Shown here in pieces: positions 17,170-28,155 of a DNA stretch of 64,000 bases (the stretch's first letter is position 1; every line of letters begins with the position of its first letter). A model generated the notes under the pieces. It saw only the letters and a program-made list of their open reading frames with translations, was not told the origin of the DNA and ran no database searches. A program made the translations under genes and the position numbers. Source of the DNA: Telmatactis stephensoni (lineage: Eukaryota > Cnidaria > Anthozoa > Actiniaria > Isophelliidae); the NCBI GenBank assembly GCA_029948255.1, contig JALIZF010001817.1, positions 1-64,000 of the forward strand, written 5' to 3'.

Positions 17170-18160
17170 TCAGCATTACTTTTTTAACCCAGTTATTGAC
17201 TGACTCTCTTCCTGACTCAATGTCGAAAGAACATCTTAGAGTAAACAGATGTACCTAATTTGCCAGATTGTAGGGCCAGAGCTGTCCAAGAAATACACTC
17301 ATCTGAGACGTGCAATTCCTCTCAGACAATGAGTTGCAATAGCACTGTTGCAACTCGCGACTGGGAACTCTTACCTAGGCTCAGGTTTGATTTTTGGACT
17401 GCCAAAATCAACATCGAACACTATCAAAACTGAATTCTGTGAAAAATAGAAAGGAAAAGCACCCAAGTTTATTAAATTTCCACGTAGTGAAGACAAAACA
17501 ATGAAATTCATGGAAGGCTTTGAAGAAATTGGATCGTTTCCCCAAGTTGCTGGTGCAATTGATGGTAGCCACATTAAAATAAAGAAACTTTCATAACTCA
17601 GAAGATTACTGATGTAGGAAACTTTATCACAGCATTGTTATACAATCAGTGGTCAATAGCTTTGGTCGTTTTAGACATGTAAGTACTGGCTATCCAGGTA
17701 GTATACAAGATGCTTGAATACTTTGTTTGAGCTCGTTTTACAGAGATGTAGAAAATGCAGATATCTTATGCTCTCCAGTCAAGTTGATAAATGGAAGGCA
17801 AGTCAAGACCCAAATAATTGGTGATCCAGCATACAAGTTAACATCCTGGCTGATGAAGCCTTATTCTCAAATAGGTGTCTTATTGAACAGCCAACGAAAT
17901 TTTAACAAAAAGCTCAGTTCTGTGCATGTTGTCATTGAATGGGCTTTTGGGATGTTAAAAGGAAGATGGTGCTGTCTTTTGGAAACATTGAATGAGGAAA
18001 CAAGTTGTGTCCCAACTACAATAATTGTAGAATTGTTGCCTGTTGTGTTCTCCATAATATTTGTGTTGATATGGCTGACAACACGCCCATTGATATAAGC
18101 GATGGTGATGACAATGGCGCACCTCCCTTACCCGGACACAATGTGAACAGTAACGGTGAT
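17170..18160 (+). pseudogene. PIF/Harbinger transposase, degraded
   Basis: Pieces in different plus frames match the order of a Harbinger DDE transposase. They are an N-terminal helix (DSLPDSMSKEHLRVNR), LQLATGNSYLGSGLIFGLPKS, the first catalytic region with QVAGAIDGSHIKIKK (Asp of the triad), IIGDPAYKLTSWLMKPY (second Asp), VVIEWAFGMLKGRW (Glu), and VACCVLHNICVDMADN. Stops and frame changes lie between them (for example near 17325, 17450 and 18050), so it is dead. A Harbinger-type MITE with TAA duplication lies at 55829-55960. Confidence 0.8.
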
Positions 18161-19230
18161 GCACTCAGAAGGCATTTGATTTTAATCATAAATAACATTG
18201 CCTTAAACGTATTATAATATTTACAAATTATTATTGAAACTTATACTAGACTTACATGTCTATATGTTGTTTTGCTATCAATTATACAACTTTCTTTTAA
18301 AGTACTAATTTTGCAATCTAAAAGAGCAGTTTTAAGTTTAAGAGCGTGATGGTCAAACCTTGATGTATTCAAAATTTCACTGAAAAAAGATCAGCTCTGG
18401 TTAAGAGTTAACATCCATTTGTTTCATCATTATTCACATAAGAATTGCTTTTCTCAAATTATTTCTCAGTAAAAAATCTATTGCAGAGTTTGTTCATACA
18501 TGTATTTCTATGTACCTTAGGTACCAATGTACCATAAATATTTAGAAAATATTCCCCATTACTGTTAATATTTCCAGATTAATTTCATGATAACTAACTT
18601 TGACATGCCCCAGTCTACAGGTTGTTCTTTGTTGGTCTTTGTTTTATTTCATTTTCAGCTGAAAGCAGAGTTAAATCGTATTTTGGACAATGACACAGTA
18701 AAGACAATGCGTGAACACTGGCTCACAAAAAGAGACAAAGTATATGAAGCTTAAAGAAGTGTAAAGGAAAGGGGATCAGTAACATCCTAATGCTGCTTGA
18801 GGATTGTGATCCATCAGAAGAAAAAGGTATTACTTTTAAATTCAATAATGGGTTGCCTCAATGTCTTGGACAACCTGTTTTGTTCTTCTATAACTTGATT
18901 CTGTATGTGCAAGTAAGCAATGTTTACCTATACCTTCAAGTGAGACCAACCTCTAGCCTTTTGCTGTTTTATCAAATATTATTTACTTTTTCAATTTAAA
19001 CCAAAAACACCACAATGTACATAATGAAATCACCCGATCCTCTTATTGTTAACGGTTAATAACCGTCTTAGTGAAACTAACAAAACGCGGTCAATAACCA
19101 TGTCAGTCATCTTCCTCTACTTACCGGAAGTTATTTTGTTACGGTTTTAGCCATGTCAGCAAGCTTGCCTGAAACTATTGTCAGCGGAGCTGTGAAAAAC
19201 TTTTGAACAAATCGTAAACTGTAGCTACTT
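18161..19230. other. intergenic, one short exon-like piece
   Basis: At 18659-18753 a TTTTCAG acceptor-like site precedes a plus frame (LNRILDNDTVKTMREHW) ending in a stop, possibly the last exon of a transposon-encoded protein. No other content is recognised. Confidence 0.35.
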
Positions 19231-19234
19231 TTTC

Positions 19235-19740
19235 TTCTCTAATGCCCAAAGAACGATGCTCTTTTTGCCCCAAACCAAAAAATCGTAGCTGTAAGAACTG
19301 TGATTTCACATCGAACACGCCGGGTAAATTTTCTTACAAAAGGTAGAAGAGATTCTGGTGCTAGTGTTCGTAATCTTTCCAGTATATCCACGCCGTCTAT
19401 TTCCTCATTGTTTTTATACGAAGCTGGGGTTTTAGACATCAAACCAACTGAGAGAGGAAAGCCTAGTAAAAAGCAGACGTGGAAAGAATGAAAGGGTAAG
19501 AGTGCAGAGGAATGGCAGAAGCTGAAAGGAGAGCTTCTGGAAACTTGGAATAAGGAGGAGGTCGCCATTGATGGAAAGCAATGCATTCTGTGCCTTGAAT
19601 TGAACGAAAGCAAAGACATTAGTTCAGCCACCATTCGTTGCAGAGACTGTGGCTACGACCAATTCTTTTGTGAACCTTGTGCCGACAAATTTCACTAGAA
19701 GAGGTGCTGCTTACTTGAAAAATGGGAGGTGAGTTAGTTC
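19235..19740 (+). pseudogene. cysteine-cluster transposon ORF fragment (KDZ/CxC-like)
   Basis: From 19242 a frame begins with CSFCPKPKNRSCKNC. After frame changes it continues to CILCLELNES, IRCRDCGYDQFFCEPCADKFH and LLEKWE, ending at a GAGGTGAGT splice-donor-like site near 19730. The Cys/His order resembles the CxC zinc cluster upstream of KDZ-type transposases. In-frame stops near 19490 and 19697 show decay. An exon-like piece follows at about 19817-19935. The family call is tentative. Confidence 0.4.
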
Positions 19741-20039
19741 CTAGTAGCTTTTGATTAATCTGACAACTGAACCCTATATCTTATCATTAAGATTTTTGTT
19801 TATTTTTCCTACTCAGAATGGTTTTTACAAACCATTCTCAATACGTAGGTGCATGGCATGTCCTCCACAACAGCACAAAACGGCAACATGTACTACCAAA
19901 GAAAAAATGATAACCTTAGTAGACAACAAATTGTAAAATTGATTAAGGAGGCAATAGATAATGCCAATAAATCTTCAGTAAAGGAAATAGCATGCAAATT
20001 CACAGAAATATTAGAATCTGGATACTTTTCCTAATTATT

Positions 20040-21180
20040 GTTTTTCGTCTTAATCCTCTGAAAGCTTAGCCTCTTAAGCTGCTATTCTGTTGTTAAGTCC
20101 AAAAAAAACATCTCCCCAGTAACGTCTGCTTTAAAGAGCCCAACATTCCTTTTCCGTTGTCTAATAAACCAATAGGAAATCATTTTGCCATTTGGAAAGC
20201 TAATTGTTGGCATCTAGTATTGTAAAAACAAATGATCTTATAGCTTAGTTTGCATGGGCGTGGCCTTCGCAACCTGCGCTCACCCTGGCACCTAACCCCA
20301 AACTCATTTGTCGATGAGTTTTAACTGCAATCTGTACAACGTGTTCAATAGCAGACTAAAAAATGAAAACAAGAACTGAAAATAATAACAATGAGAACTT
20401 TATTTCACTTTATGTTAGTAGATGTTGCTTCTTATTTGTCTTAAAATCACCATTGCAAATCTCTCAACTTGTAAGAAATTCCCAAAATTAGTAATTGTAT
20501 GAATTTAACACTAATAACTAAGTGTGATTACATAGAGTCATTTTCATACAAGTGCAAACATATTTCATGACAACAATACCATACAAAAAGCATCAGGAAT
20601 GTGAATTTTTCACAAATTCCAATTCTTGCAAGGAAACAAGTTATATCGCTTGACAATAGAAAGCATTTAAATGCACTCCAAATCAAGATTATAAGCATGT
20701 GGAAATGCGCCTTTTGTCAAGTGCTAGGTATAATGTTGTCATGCAAACTGTAATATTACTGGAGTATACGTCGATTTTCCTAAGCTCTTTTTCAAGTTTT
20801 GTTCTCTGAAAGCTACAATAAATAATGATAACTATAGTTTTTTGAGAGAAACAGCTTTAGCAAACTTAGCTAGTGTAATCTCCTAAGAAATGCTTCTTTT
20901 ATAATGTACAAACCTTTGTATTTATTGTAAGTTTTGATGTAAAAAGAAAAATATTTTTTTAAATACTTTGTTAATTGGTGATTTGAGATTTTTTTCTTCT
21001 TGTCACCAAAACATATTGCTTTTTGTTTTGTTTTTGAAAAAAATTGACAAGAGTTTAAAACTTTTCATCAGGCAGTTTTAGTATACAAGGGATTGCATTT
21101 TGGGTAATCAGTGTATTTACAGAAAAAGATATGAGGGGAATGAATATTAAATTGTTTCAATTAATCTTTCCTTAGAATGA
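20040..21180. other. AT-rich non-coding stretch
   Basis: No recognisable ORF, repeat or RNA gene. Several T-rich runs. Confidence 0.5.
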
Positions 21181-21508
21181 CAGTGATGTGAATGTCAACC
21201 AAGTAATTGTTGGGTGCAGCTCACCAAAACTGATTTCTACAGGCAGTTTGGAAAGCATACAGTCCACTTCATTAGTGGCTGAAGGAATGGTTGTGTGCAC
21301 TTTCCTACCAGGAAATATATTTAATGCAATTATAGTATTAATTGCCAGCTATTACGCATTTAACTGCTCTTATCCATTAGGACCACAAGGTCATTGTAAA
21401 AATGTTTACATATTATTTGTAAAGGTTATCAGAACCAGGCCCCACAGCTTGACAACATTTAATGATTTGTTCTTTTATCAGTTTTGTTTGATTAGTTCTT
21501 CTTTTTGA
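21175..21508 (+). pseudogene. exon-like fragment of a mobile-element protein
   Basis: A TTTCCTTAG acceptor-like site at about 21174 leads into an open plus frame of about 110 codons with a hydrophobic centre (IFNAIIVLIASYYAFNCSYP). The ASYYxFNxxYP pattern recalls proteins that accompany transposases in cnidarian genomes, but I cannot name it. It may belong with the cysteine-cluster fragment upstream. Confidence 0.35.
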
Positions 21509-22504
21509 TTCGCTGTTTCTATGTACTTTGTAATCTTAGCTTAGCGTCCTTTTCGTACACGTGAGAAGATAAGTTAGTTGTTCGTGATAGTTGTTTGAGT
21601 AAGTTGACTCCTTAGTGTTCTCTACGTTGTCCTCTTCTTCCCGTGAATTTGTTACCCTTGGCTACTTAGAGGCAAGCGGGAACCGATATGTAAGTAATTC
21701 TTAGTTTATATACTAGTTTGTATCTTTATATCTATCAAGCCTTTTAGTTGTTTAGTTCAAGAGTTTTGTACAACATATTTTGCATATCACATATATATAG
21801 AGTACTTGAACATTGTTACTTTCAAATAGCTTTAGTATCTTTGAGTTGTCATTGATTTTCATGTAGTAATAATGTATTATGTGTAGCTTGATTTTAGCTA
21901 TACTGCTTGATTTTAGAAAGATTTGTTACAATCGATTATGACTTTGAAACTATGATCGGAATGCATGTTAAATCAAGTATTGCATTGTATTTCAGTTGAC
22001 GTTCTGATTAAACACCGTCAACCGCGTGACAATTTGGTTTTCCGTGACTATCAGATCAGTAATCTATCCCCGTTAGCGTTCGCCGCGAAAAGTTGTCAGA
22101 ATTGTCCTTCAGCAGTCGCCGCGAGCCTGGCGCTACATTATTAGAACACCTTTTAATGGACAAGAAGGGCCCTGTTCCAAGTGGGGTGGATGACTTTGTC
22201 AGTCTTTTTTAATTTTTATATTATCATTGCAATTGAATGCAAAATTTCAGAAGTTTTTTTGTGAATGCATGGACTCATAAGATATTGCTATAAATCAATG
22301 ATGTCCTTCCACCATTATTTCATGATTTTTTGGACATGTCTATAGTGTCAAATGAATGTGAGTTCTGTTGTATAACATTGTATAACTTTGTTTTTCTTTA
22401 TATATAAAACTTTTCAACAAGTGTAAAGAAGTAGTTCATTCAATACAAGATATTGGATGATTAAATGACATTTTATACCTATGATTTTGTTGTTTTATCT
22501 GTAT

Positions 22505-22800
22505 TTTCTACCATTTTTGAAATGGTTGTTATAACCATTTATTTTTTGTAACCAATTTACCAATTTAGAATTGGTTGAATGTACAGAAAGCAACCAAAAA
22601 AAATTGGTTATCTCAGTTGCATCACCACAACCCTGTATAATTGGTTGTATTGACCAATAAGTTTGGTTATAACCAATTCAATTTGGTTGTTATAACCCAA
22701 TATGATTGGTTGGAACAACCAATTAATTTTTGGTAAGAATAACCATATAAATTGGTTATCTGGGTTGCATTTATTTGATCAATTTTTATTGTTTTTTTCA
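22505..22800. repeat. AACCAATT/AATTGGTT inverted-repeat cluster
   Basis: At least twelve copies of TTGGTT or AACCAA, often as self-complementary TGGTTATAACCA or AACCAATT, within 300 bases. Many arrangements can fold back. It has no flanking duplication that I can see. It may be a transposon end or a self-expanding palindromic repeat. Confidence 0.7.
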
Positions 22801-22924
22801 ACCAGTCACTTTTTACAGTGTCTGACGTCACTAGTTAACACCTCTAAATAGAAGTAAAAACAAGTGGTTTGGTTCATGAAGACTCTTTCAGTGAAGTTTC
22901 AGCTAGCTATATTTCAATATCATA

Positions 22925-23359
22925 CCTGATATCCTGATTCCAAACAGAGTTATCCTCCTTTCTACTGTTCTTTTCAAAACTCCCAAAAACTCACTAATTT
23001 GTGAGACTGTAAACCCATTATCTACGAGGGATATAAGTTGATCCTCTGATACTTGAAAAGAAAGACGACCTCTACAGCCAGTGAATAAATGGTCTGCCCT
23101 GTATCCATTGCTCGTTTGCTGCTGTGCCCCGAATAAAAATAGCGGATCCTATACCAGCCACGAAAGAATCAGGCAGTTACCCAGAATTCATAATGGTACA
23201 ATTTAAATACTCCAAACGAAGCAAAATGCTACTGTAATTGCTATCTTGACAGGTACCTAGACGTACCAAAGTTTCTTGTATGATGGCCAAAGCAAAGAGA
23301 GCGAACTCTGCCGCCATGTTTATGCCTGCAGTGGGTAGTATGTCAACAGCTTGGATCAT
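22925..23359 (-). pseudogene. helix-turn-helix part of an integrase-type DNA transposon (IS3EU/Ginger-like)
   Basis: On the minus strand a starting frame (MIQAVDILPTAGINMAAEF) breaks near 23180. A second frame carries CRGRLSFQVSEDQLISLVDN, GFTVSQISEFLGVLKRTVER and ITLFGIRIS, then a GGTATGAT donor-like site near 22928. This resolvase/homeodomain-like HTH preceding a spliced integrase domain is common in cnidarian transposon proteins. No catalytic domain follows here. Confidence 0.5.
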
Positions 23360-23460
23360 GTTAAGTTTACGACTCCTATCCTAAATGGAGTCGTAAAGTC
23401 GAATCAGTACTTTACGACTTCATAGTTTACGACTCCATAGTTTACAACATTATGAACACA
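23340..23460. repeat. TACGACTCC inverted repeats
   Basis: TTACGACTCC and GGAGTCGTAAA occur in opposite orientation several times within 120 bases (for example 23367-23376, 23386-23396 and 23428-23436). Possibly a transposon terminus. Confidence 0.5.
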
Positions 23461-23931
23461 GAGATAAAGTAAGATTCAACAATATATGTCATTTCACGAT
23501 AAAATTTCGTCTCACTAAGATATGTAATTTACAAGAGATGTAATTATGAATAAGATGTAATTTACAAGAGATGAAGATCATGCTGCCGATTTGTTTATCC
23601 TCACAAAATCTTTTGTTTGGTTTGAGTGTGAAAAGCATCGTGAATAATAAGTGTGAAGCACAAAATCTTTTGTTTAGAATTATTTGCGACTTGTAATTAA
23701 GAGTTGAGAAACACAGTCAATAATACTTGTGAAAAAAATGAACAATAGCATGTTTTTGTTATCTCAACCTTATTGTTTCACTAATACGCCCAACACCACT
23801 TCACACACCGCCACTTAAGATAAACAAAAGGCAACAAAAACAATAATTTTAAATGTATGTAAACAATGAAATCATATAAAAGGAGATGGTTTTCAACTCT
23901 ACTTCACTTGTCTTCATTGATTCACACGAAC

Positions 23932-24828
23932 ATGGAGAGCTTTCATCAATTGGCAACTTAACTGTTTCATCCTAACATTTTACCGCTAATCACTTTTCTC
24001 CAACTCCGTGGTTTACTGCCTGACAGCATGAACTACGTGAGAGGTGACCGAGACATGGTATTTGGTACGCGACAGAAGCTAAAAAATGTGTACAACTGGA
24101 GGTGCACTCGGTGCAAGACTACAGCATCAATTCAAAGCCAGTCCTTCTTCAGTAAGAGCCACATCACGCTACCAAAGTGGATTCACATCATCTACCTGTG
24201 GGCCAGTGAGACTCCCATGAAGAATGCCATTGACCAGACAGGCCTCTCACCGACTGTTGTAGTTGACATCTACAACTTTCTGTGCGAGGTTTGTTCCACT
24301 GCTCTCCTTCAGACACCAATTGTTTTTGGCCGACCAGGCATCATTGTCCAGATCGACGAGTCGCTCTTCAACCACAAGGCAAAGTACCATCGTGGCCTTC
24401 AACCACAATATGAGACCTGGGTCTTTGGCCTTGCTGACACATCGACCACTCCTGCCACAAGCTTCATGCAGATAGTAGAGAGACGTGATGCAGTGACACT
24501 TCTGCCCATCATCAAAGACCATGTCCGTCCAGGTACCATAGTCCACAGCGACCAATGTAGTGCATATTCCCGCGTCGGTGATCTCCAAACAGTGGGCTCA
24601 CATGACTGGGTAAACCACACACATCACTTTGTCGATCCAGTGACTGGTGTGCATACCCAGCATGTTGAGTCCCTGTGGAATAGAGTCAAGACTAAGTTCA
24701 AGGCTATGAAGGGGGTTAAGCGGGATATGCTTCCAGGGTACCTGGACAAATTCATGTGGAAAGAACGCCACTGTGAACATCCGTTCCAAGACATCCTGGC
24801 AGAGATTGCAAACCAGTATCCTGTGTGA
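23932..24828 (+). pseudogene. Merlin (IS1016/ISXO2-like) transposase, nearly intact, one early stop
   Basis: From ATG 23932 the frame is interrupted by a TAA at 23959-23961, then open to 24828. An internal ATG at 24028 gives an intact 266-residue ORF with a Cys pair (CTRCK), IVQIDES (Asp110), IVHSDQC (Asp175) and HVESLWNRVK (Glu214), the DDE triad of the ISXO2/IS1016 family. The sequence upstream of 24028 (FLQLRGLLPDSM) also fits the family N-terminus, so the true protein probably began at 23932 and codon 10 is a nonsense mutation. No terminal repeats were found. The triad and length suggest recent activity. Confidence 0.85.
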
Positions 24829-25182
24829 GACTCTTTGAGGTCACTTTCAAAAAAATGGCTCTTTTCAGAGCCGCCCACATGTTCAAAAGACACGACCAGA
24901 TGCTTAAAAACACATGCACACACAACAAATTCATACAAATAAAATACAAATTATATTGTTTGGGTGTCCTGTTTAAGACGGCTGACCAAAGAGAATGGGA
25001 ACTACCCTGGTGAAAAACCTTAGAGGATCCTTGAGGATCCTTAAAGATCCTGTAGGATCTTGCAAGGAAAAGGATCCTTGTAGGGTATGAGTAAGATCCT
25101 GGCAAAATCTTGCAAGGAAAAAAAGTTGCAGGATCCTTGGACCAGTTTTAAGGAATTTGCCAAGAAATTGAGAATGATCCTT

Positions 25183-28155
25183 AGGGAAAAATCCTGTACA
25201 GCTTTCAAGGTTCCTGAAGGATCCTGGCAGGATCTGTGTCTGATCCTAAGAAGATCCTGATTTTGTATTCCTTGAAATATCCTTCAAGATTTCCCAGGTT
25301 CCTTATAGGATCCTTTCTGGTTCCTTAAAGGATCCTTGCTTTTATCCCTTAAAAATCCTGAATGAGCTTGAAAGGATCCTGGCAGGATTTGTGTCTGATC
25401 TTAACAAGATCCTGATTTTTGATTCCTTGAAATATCCTTGAGGATTTTCCCAGGTTCCTGATAGGATCCCTTCTGGTTCTTCAAGGGATCCTTGCTTTTA
25501 TATCTTAAAAAACTTGAATGAACTTGAAAGGATCCTGGTAGGATTTGTGCCTGATCTTAACAAGATCCTGATTTTGATTCTTGAAATATCCTTGAGGATT
25601 TTACCAAGTTCCTGATAGGATTCCTTCTGGTTCTTAAGGATTTCGTCCAATCATAGATGCTTAAAACAATGGCCAAATGATGCTTTCAATTTGCTGTTTT
25701 CTACATGGAAATTTTGCTATTTCAAACCTAAGAAAAAGTTTCATGAAAAGGGAAGATATTTAAGCTTAAATAAAATAGAAGAAAATTAATGTGCTAAAGG
25801 ATACAAAATAATCATTTAATGCATTAACTGTCATTATAATTTTGATACTTAGTATCATAAGTGAATTGAAATGAACTTCAGAAATACTTTTCATCGGTTG
25901 TAGAAGTATGCCTTCTCTTTTATCCTCTAAACTGGTTGGAAAACTAGAAAGTCGCATCTTTCCCGCCTTGTTTTCTGTGACTATGACGAGGGAAAACTGG
26001 TGACTAGTCACGGGACTGACCTATCAAAGCATGCCATTTTAACACGTGACGTTTGAATCTTGGCGGCCATATTTAGAAGTTCGTTGTGGTTGTGGTATAC
26101 GCTCGTAATGAGGTTTTTCTCCATGAATGTGGCTTAAATATCACAAAAATATCTTTACATTGTTGTTAAGTTTGATCGGGAACTTAAAGAAAGGAAATTT
26201 CGTTGGAGAAAGCACAAATTCAGCTGTGAAATAGCCGTTGATATTGACTGGAATCAAAGCTCAAATGGTTACCGATTTACAAACAATTTTGAAGCTATTA
26301 AAGTAAAATTGTTTGGTAAGTAGAATTCATTACTAGTAAAATAATACTGTAGAAGCGAAATAACCAGTTATTTGTGTAGACACTCCGTTTATGAATGATG
26401 AAAAGAGAGTGTACACACTATGTTTCGTTGATCGATTTAACTTACTTCATTTTGCACGATAATTTAGATTTCTACAAAGTTTTGCTGTCAGGATTGGCGT
26501 TTTCTGTTTGAGTATTGTATCTGATGAAATGAATAATTGTGTTTTGAAGGACCAAAGATGTATCACCGGAGGACTTGCAGCTCGCAATATAAAACCAAGT
26601 AATGTATTTGTGGCAGATAAGTGATATGTCAGCTAGCTCTAACTATGAACAACTATCCTATCAACTACAGGGCAAGAACTGAATTTGAGAACTATAAAAG
26701 GATTGATATATTGATTATATTGCCCTCTTTAACTTGAAGTTAGCAATAAATAACTTTTTGTGTGTATTTTGTTGTAACACAAACAACCATTTTCATTGAA
26801 GTGTGACTTATCAAAATAATTCAACTTTATTTCCAGACTAACATTCAGACAGCAGTAAAATTGGTCGGGTAAATTTGATTGAAATCCATCTAAATGAAAG
26901 TTTTGAAACAAGGAAACAAGACTTCCTTGGAAGTTCATTTGTCCACACTTCAACAACAATAATTGTGATTCAAATAATGATAAAATGTACAAAGTTATAT
27001 GCTACACTGATCACACTTGACAAGTGAAAAAGTACATCTAAATAGTAAACATTGTTTAAAAGTGCTACTTTGCATTATTTAGCTAGTTAATTCAATTTCA
27101 TGGGTTAAGTGTGATCACTCTATTGAGGTTATTCTAATATATACCACTTATTAGATATTTTCTTGTGTATTATGGGCTGATATTTTACGAGTCGTGTACG
27201 TATGATACAAGTGATGAGTAATATGTCAGCCCGTAATACACAAGAAAATATGTAATAAGGGATTTATTATATAACTGCTTCTCAGTTTCCTATTTTCCAA
27301 TTGATTTATGTAAAATATGGCCAACCAGTTTTCAACTATGCAATACGGCATATAATACGGCCTCATATTTGCTTAGTTCTCTCATCCTTATATGGTAAAA
27401 TTACGTCATAGTTATATAATAATGAACCATATTTTGTTTGTCCAGTCCCAGTTATTTATCTTGATCAAAAAGTGACATTAATTGGTAAGAACAATAATTT
27501 TTATCTATATAAATTTATTCTAACACAAACATGACAGTGTGAAAATGACAGCCATTAAAATTAAATACATTAAAATCATTATTTTGATCTTATGTTTTTT
27601 CCAGCATTTTTATTGTGGAGATATCATTTTGCTCTAAAATGTTTATATCTGAATTGTTATTGATATTATCCTTCAGAAAGGTTTCAGACTAAACTATTTA
27701 CTAGGATTAGGATTTTCAAAGGATCCTTCAGAAATTAGGATCTGTAAGGATCTGTAAGGTTCCTTTAAAAATTCTTCACAGATCCTGTGACTTTACAGGA
27801 TCATAACGAGATCCTGTCAATTTCTTCTCAAGAATCAAAAGATTTTCAGAGGATCCTTCAGAAATCAAGATCTTGTAAAGTTCCTTAAAATATCCTTCAA
27901 AGATCCTGTTGCTGTGCAGGATCATAGCAAGATCCTGTAAATTTCTCCTCAAAAATTAAAGGATCCTTCAGGATCTTAAGTATATCCTTAAGAATTGAGG
28001 ATCTGAAGACATTCCTTTGGTGTTAATCCTTCAAAGATCCTGCACAGTAACAGGATCTTGTGGGGATCCTTCAGGATCAGGCAGGATCTTTGTAAAGATC
28101 CTTCAAGGAATCAAGCCAAGATCCTGTAAAGATCTTTAAGGATCTTGGTCAGATT
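25183..28155. repeat. copy A of a 3-kb tandem duplication
   Basis: Starts with GGGAAAAATCCTGTACAGC, the same as copy B at about 28160, and runs through the same body and array order. It has an insertion at about 27141-27422 that copy B lacks. A minus ORF at 26729-26992 and its twin at 29886-30125 translate the shared body and are not convincing genes. Confidence 0.75.
27141..27422. mobile_element. MITE-like insertion present in copy A only
   Basis: Copy A has about 282 bases between TTCTAATAT and TGAACCATATTTT that are missing from copy B at about 30350. The insert contains an inverted repeat (TTTTCTTGTGTATTA near 27158 against TAATACACAAGAAAA near 27234). Comparison of the two copies acts as a filled/empty site pair. 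Confidence 0.6.

Noticed and set aside
21540..22145. possible solo LTR ending near a CTGGCGCTACATTA stretch
   Set aside because: No matching second LTR, no clear TG...CA ends or target duplication.
26729..26992. 87-residue minus ORF, with a 79-residue twin at 29886-30125
   Set aside because: Twin ORFs arise from the duplicated body of the 6.3-kb element; no start context or domain, and the second differs by indels.
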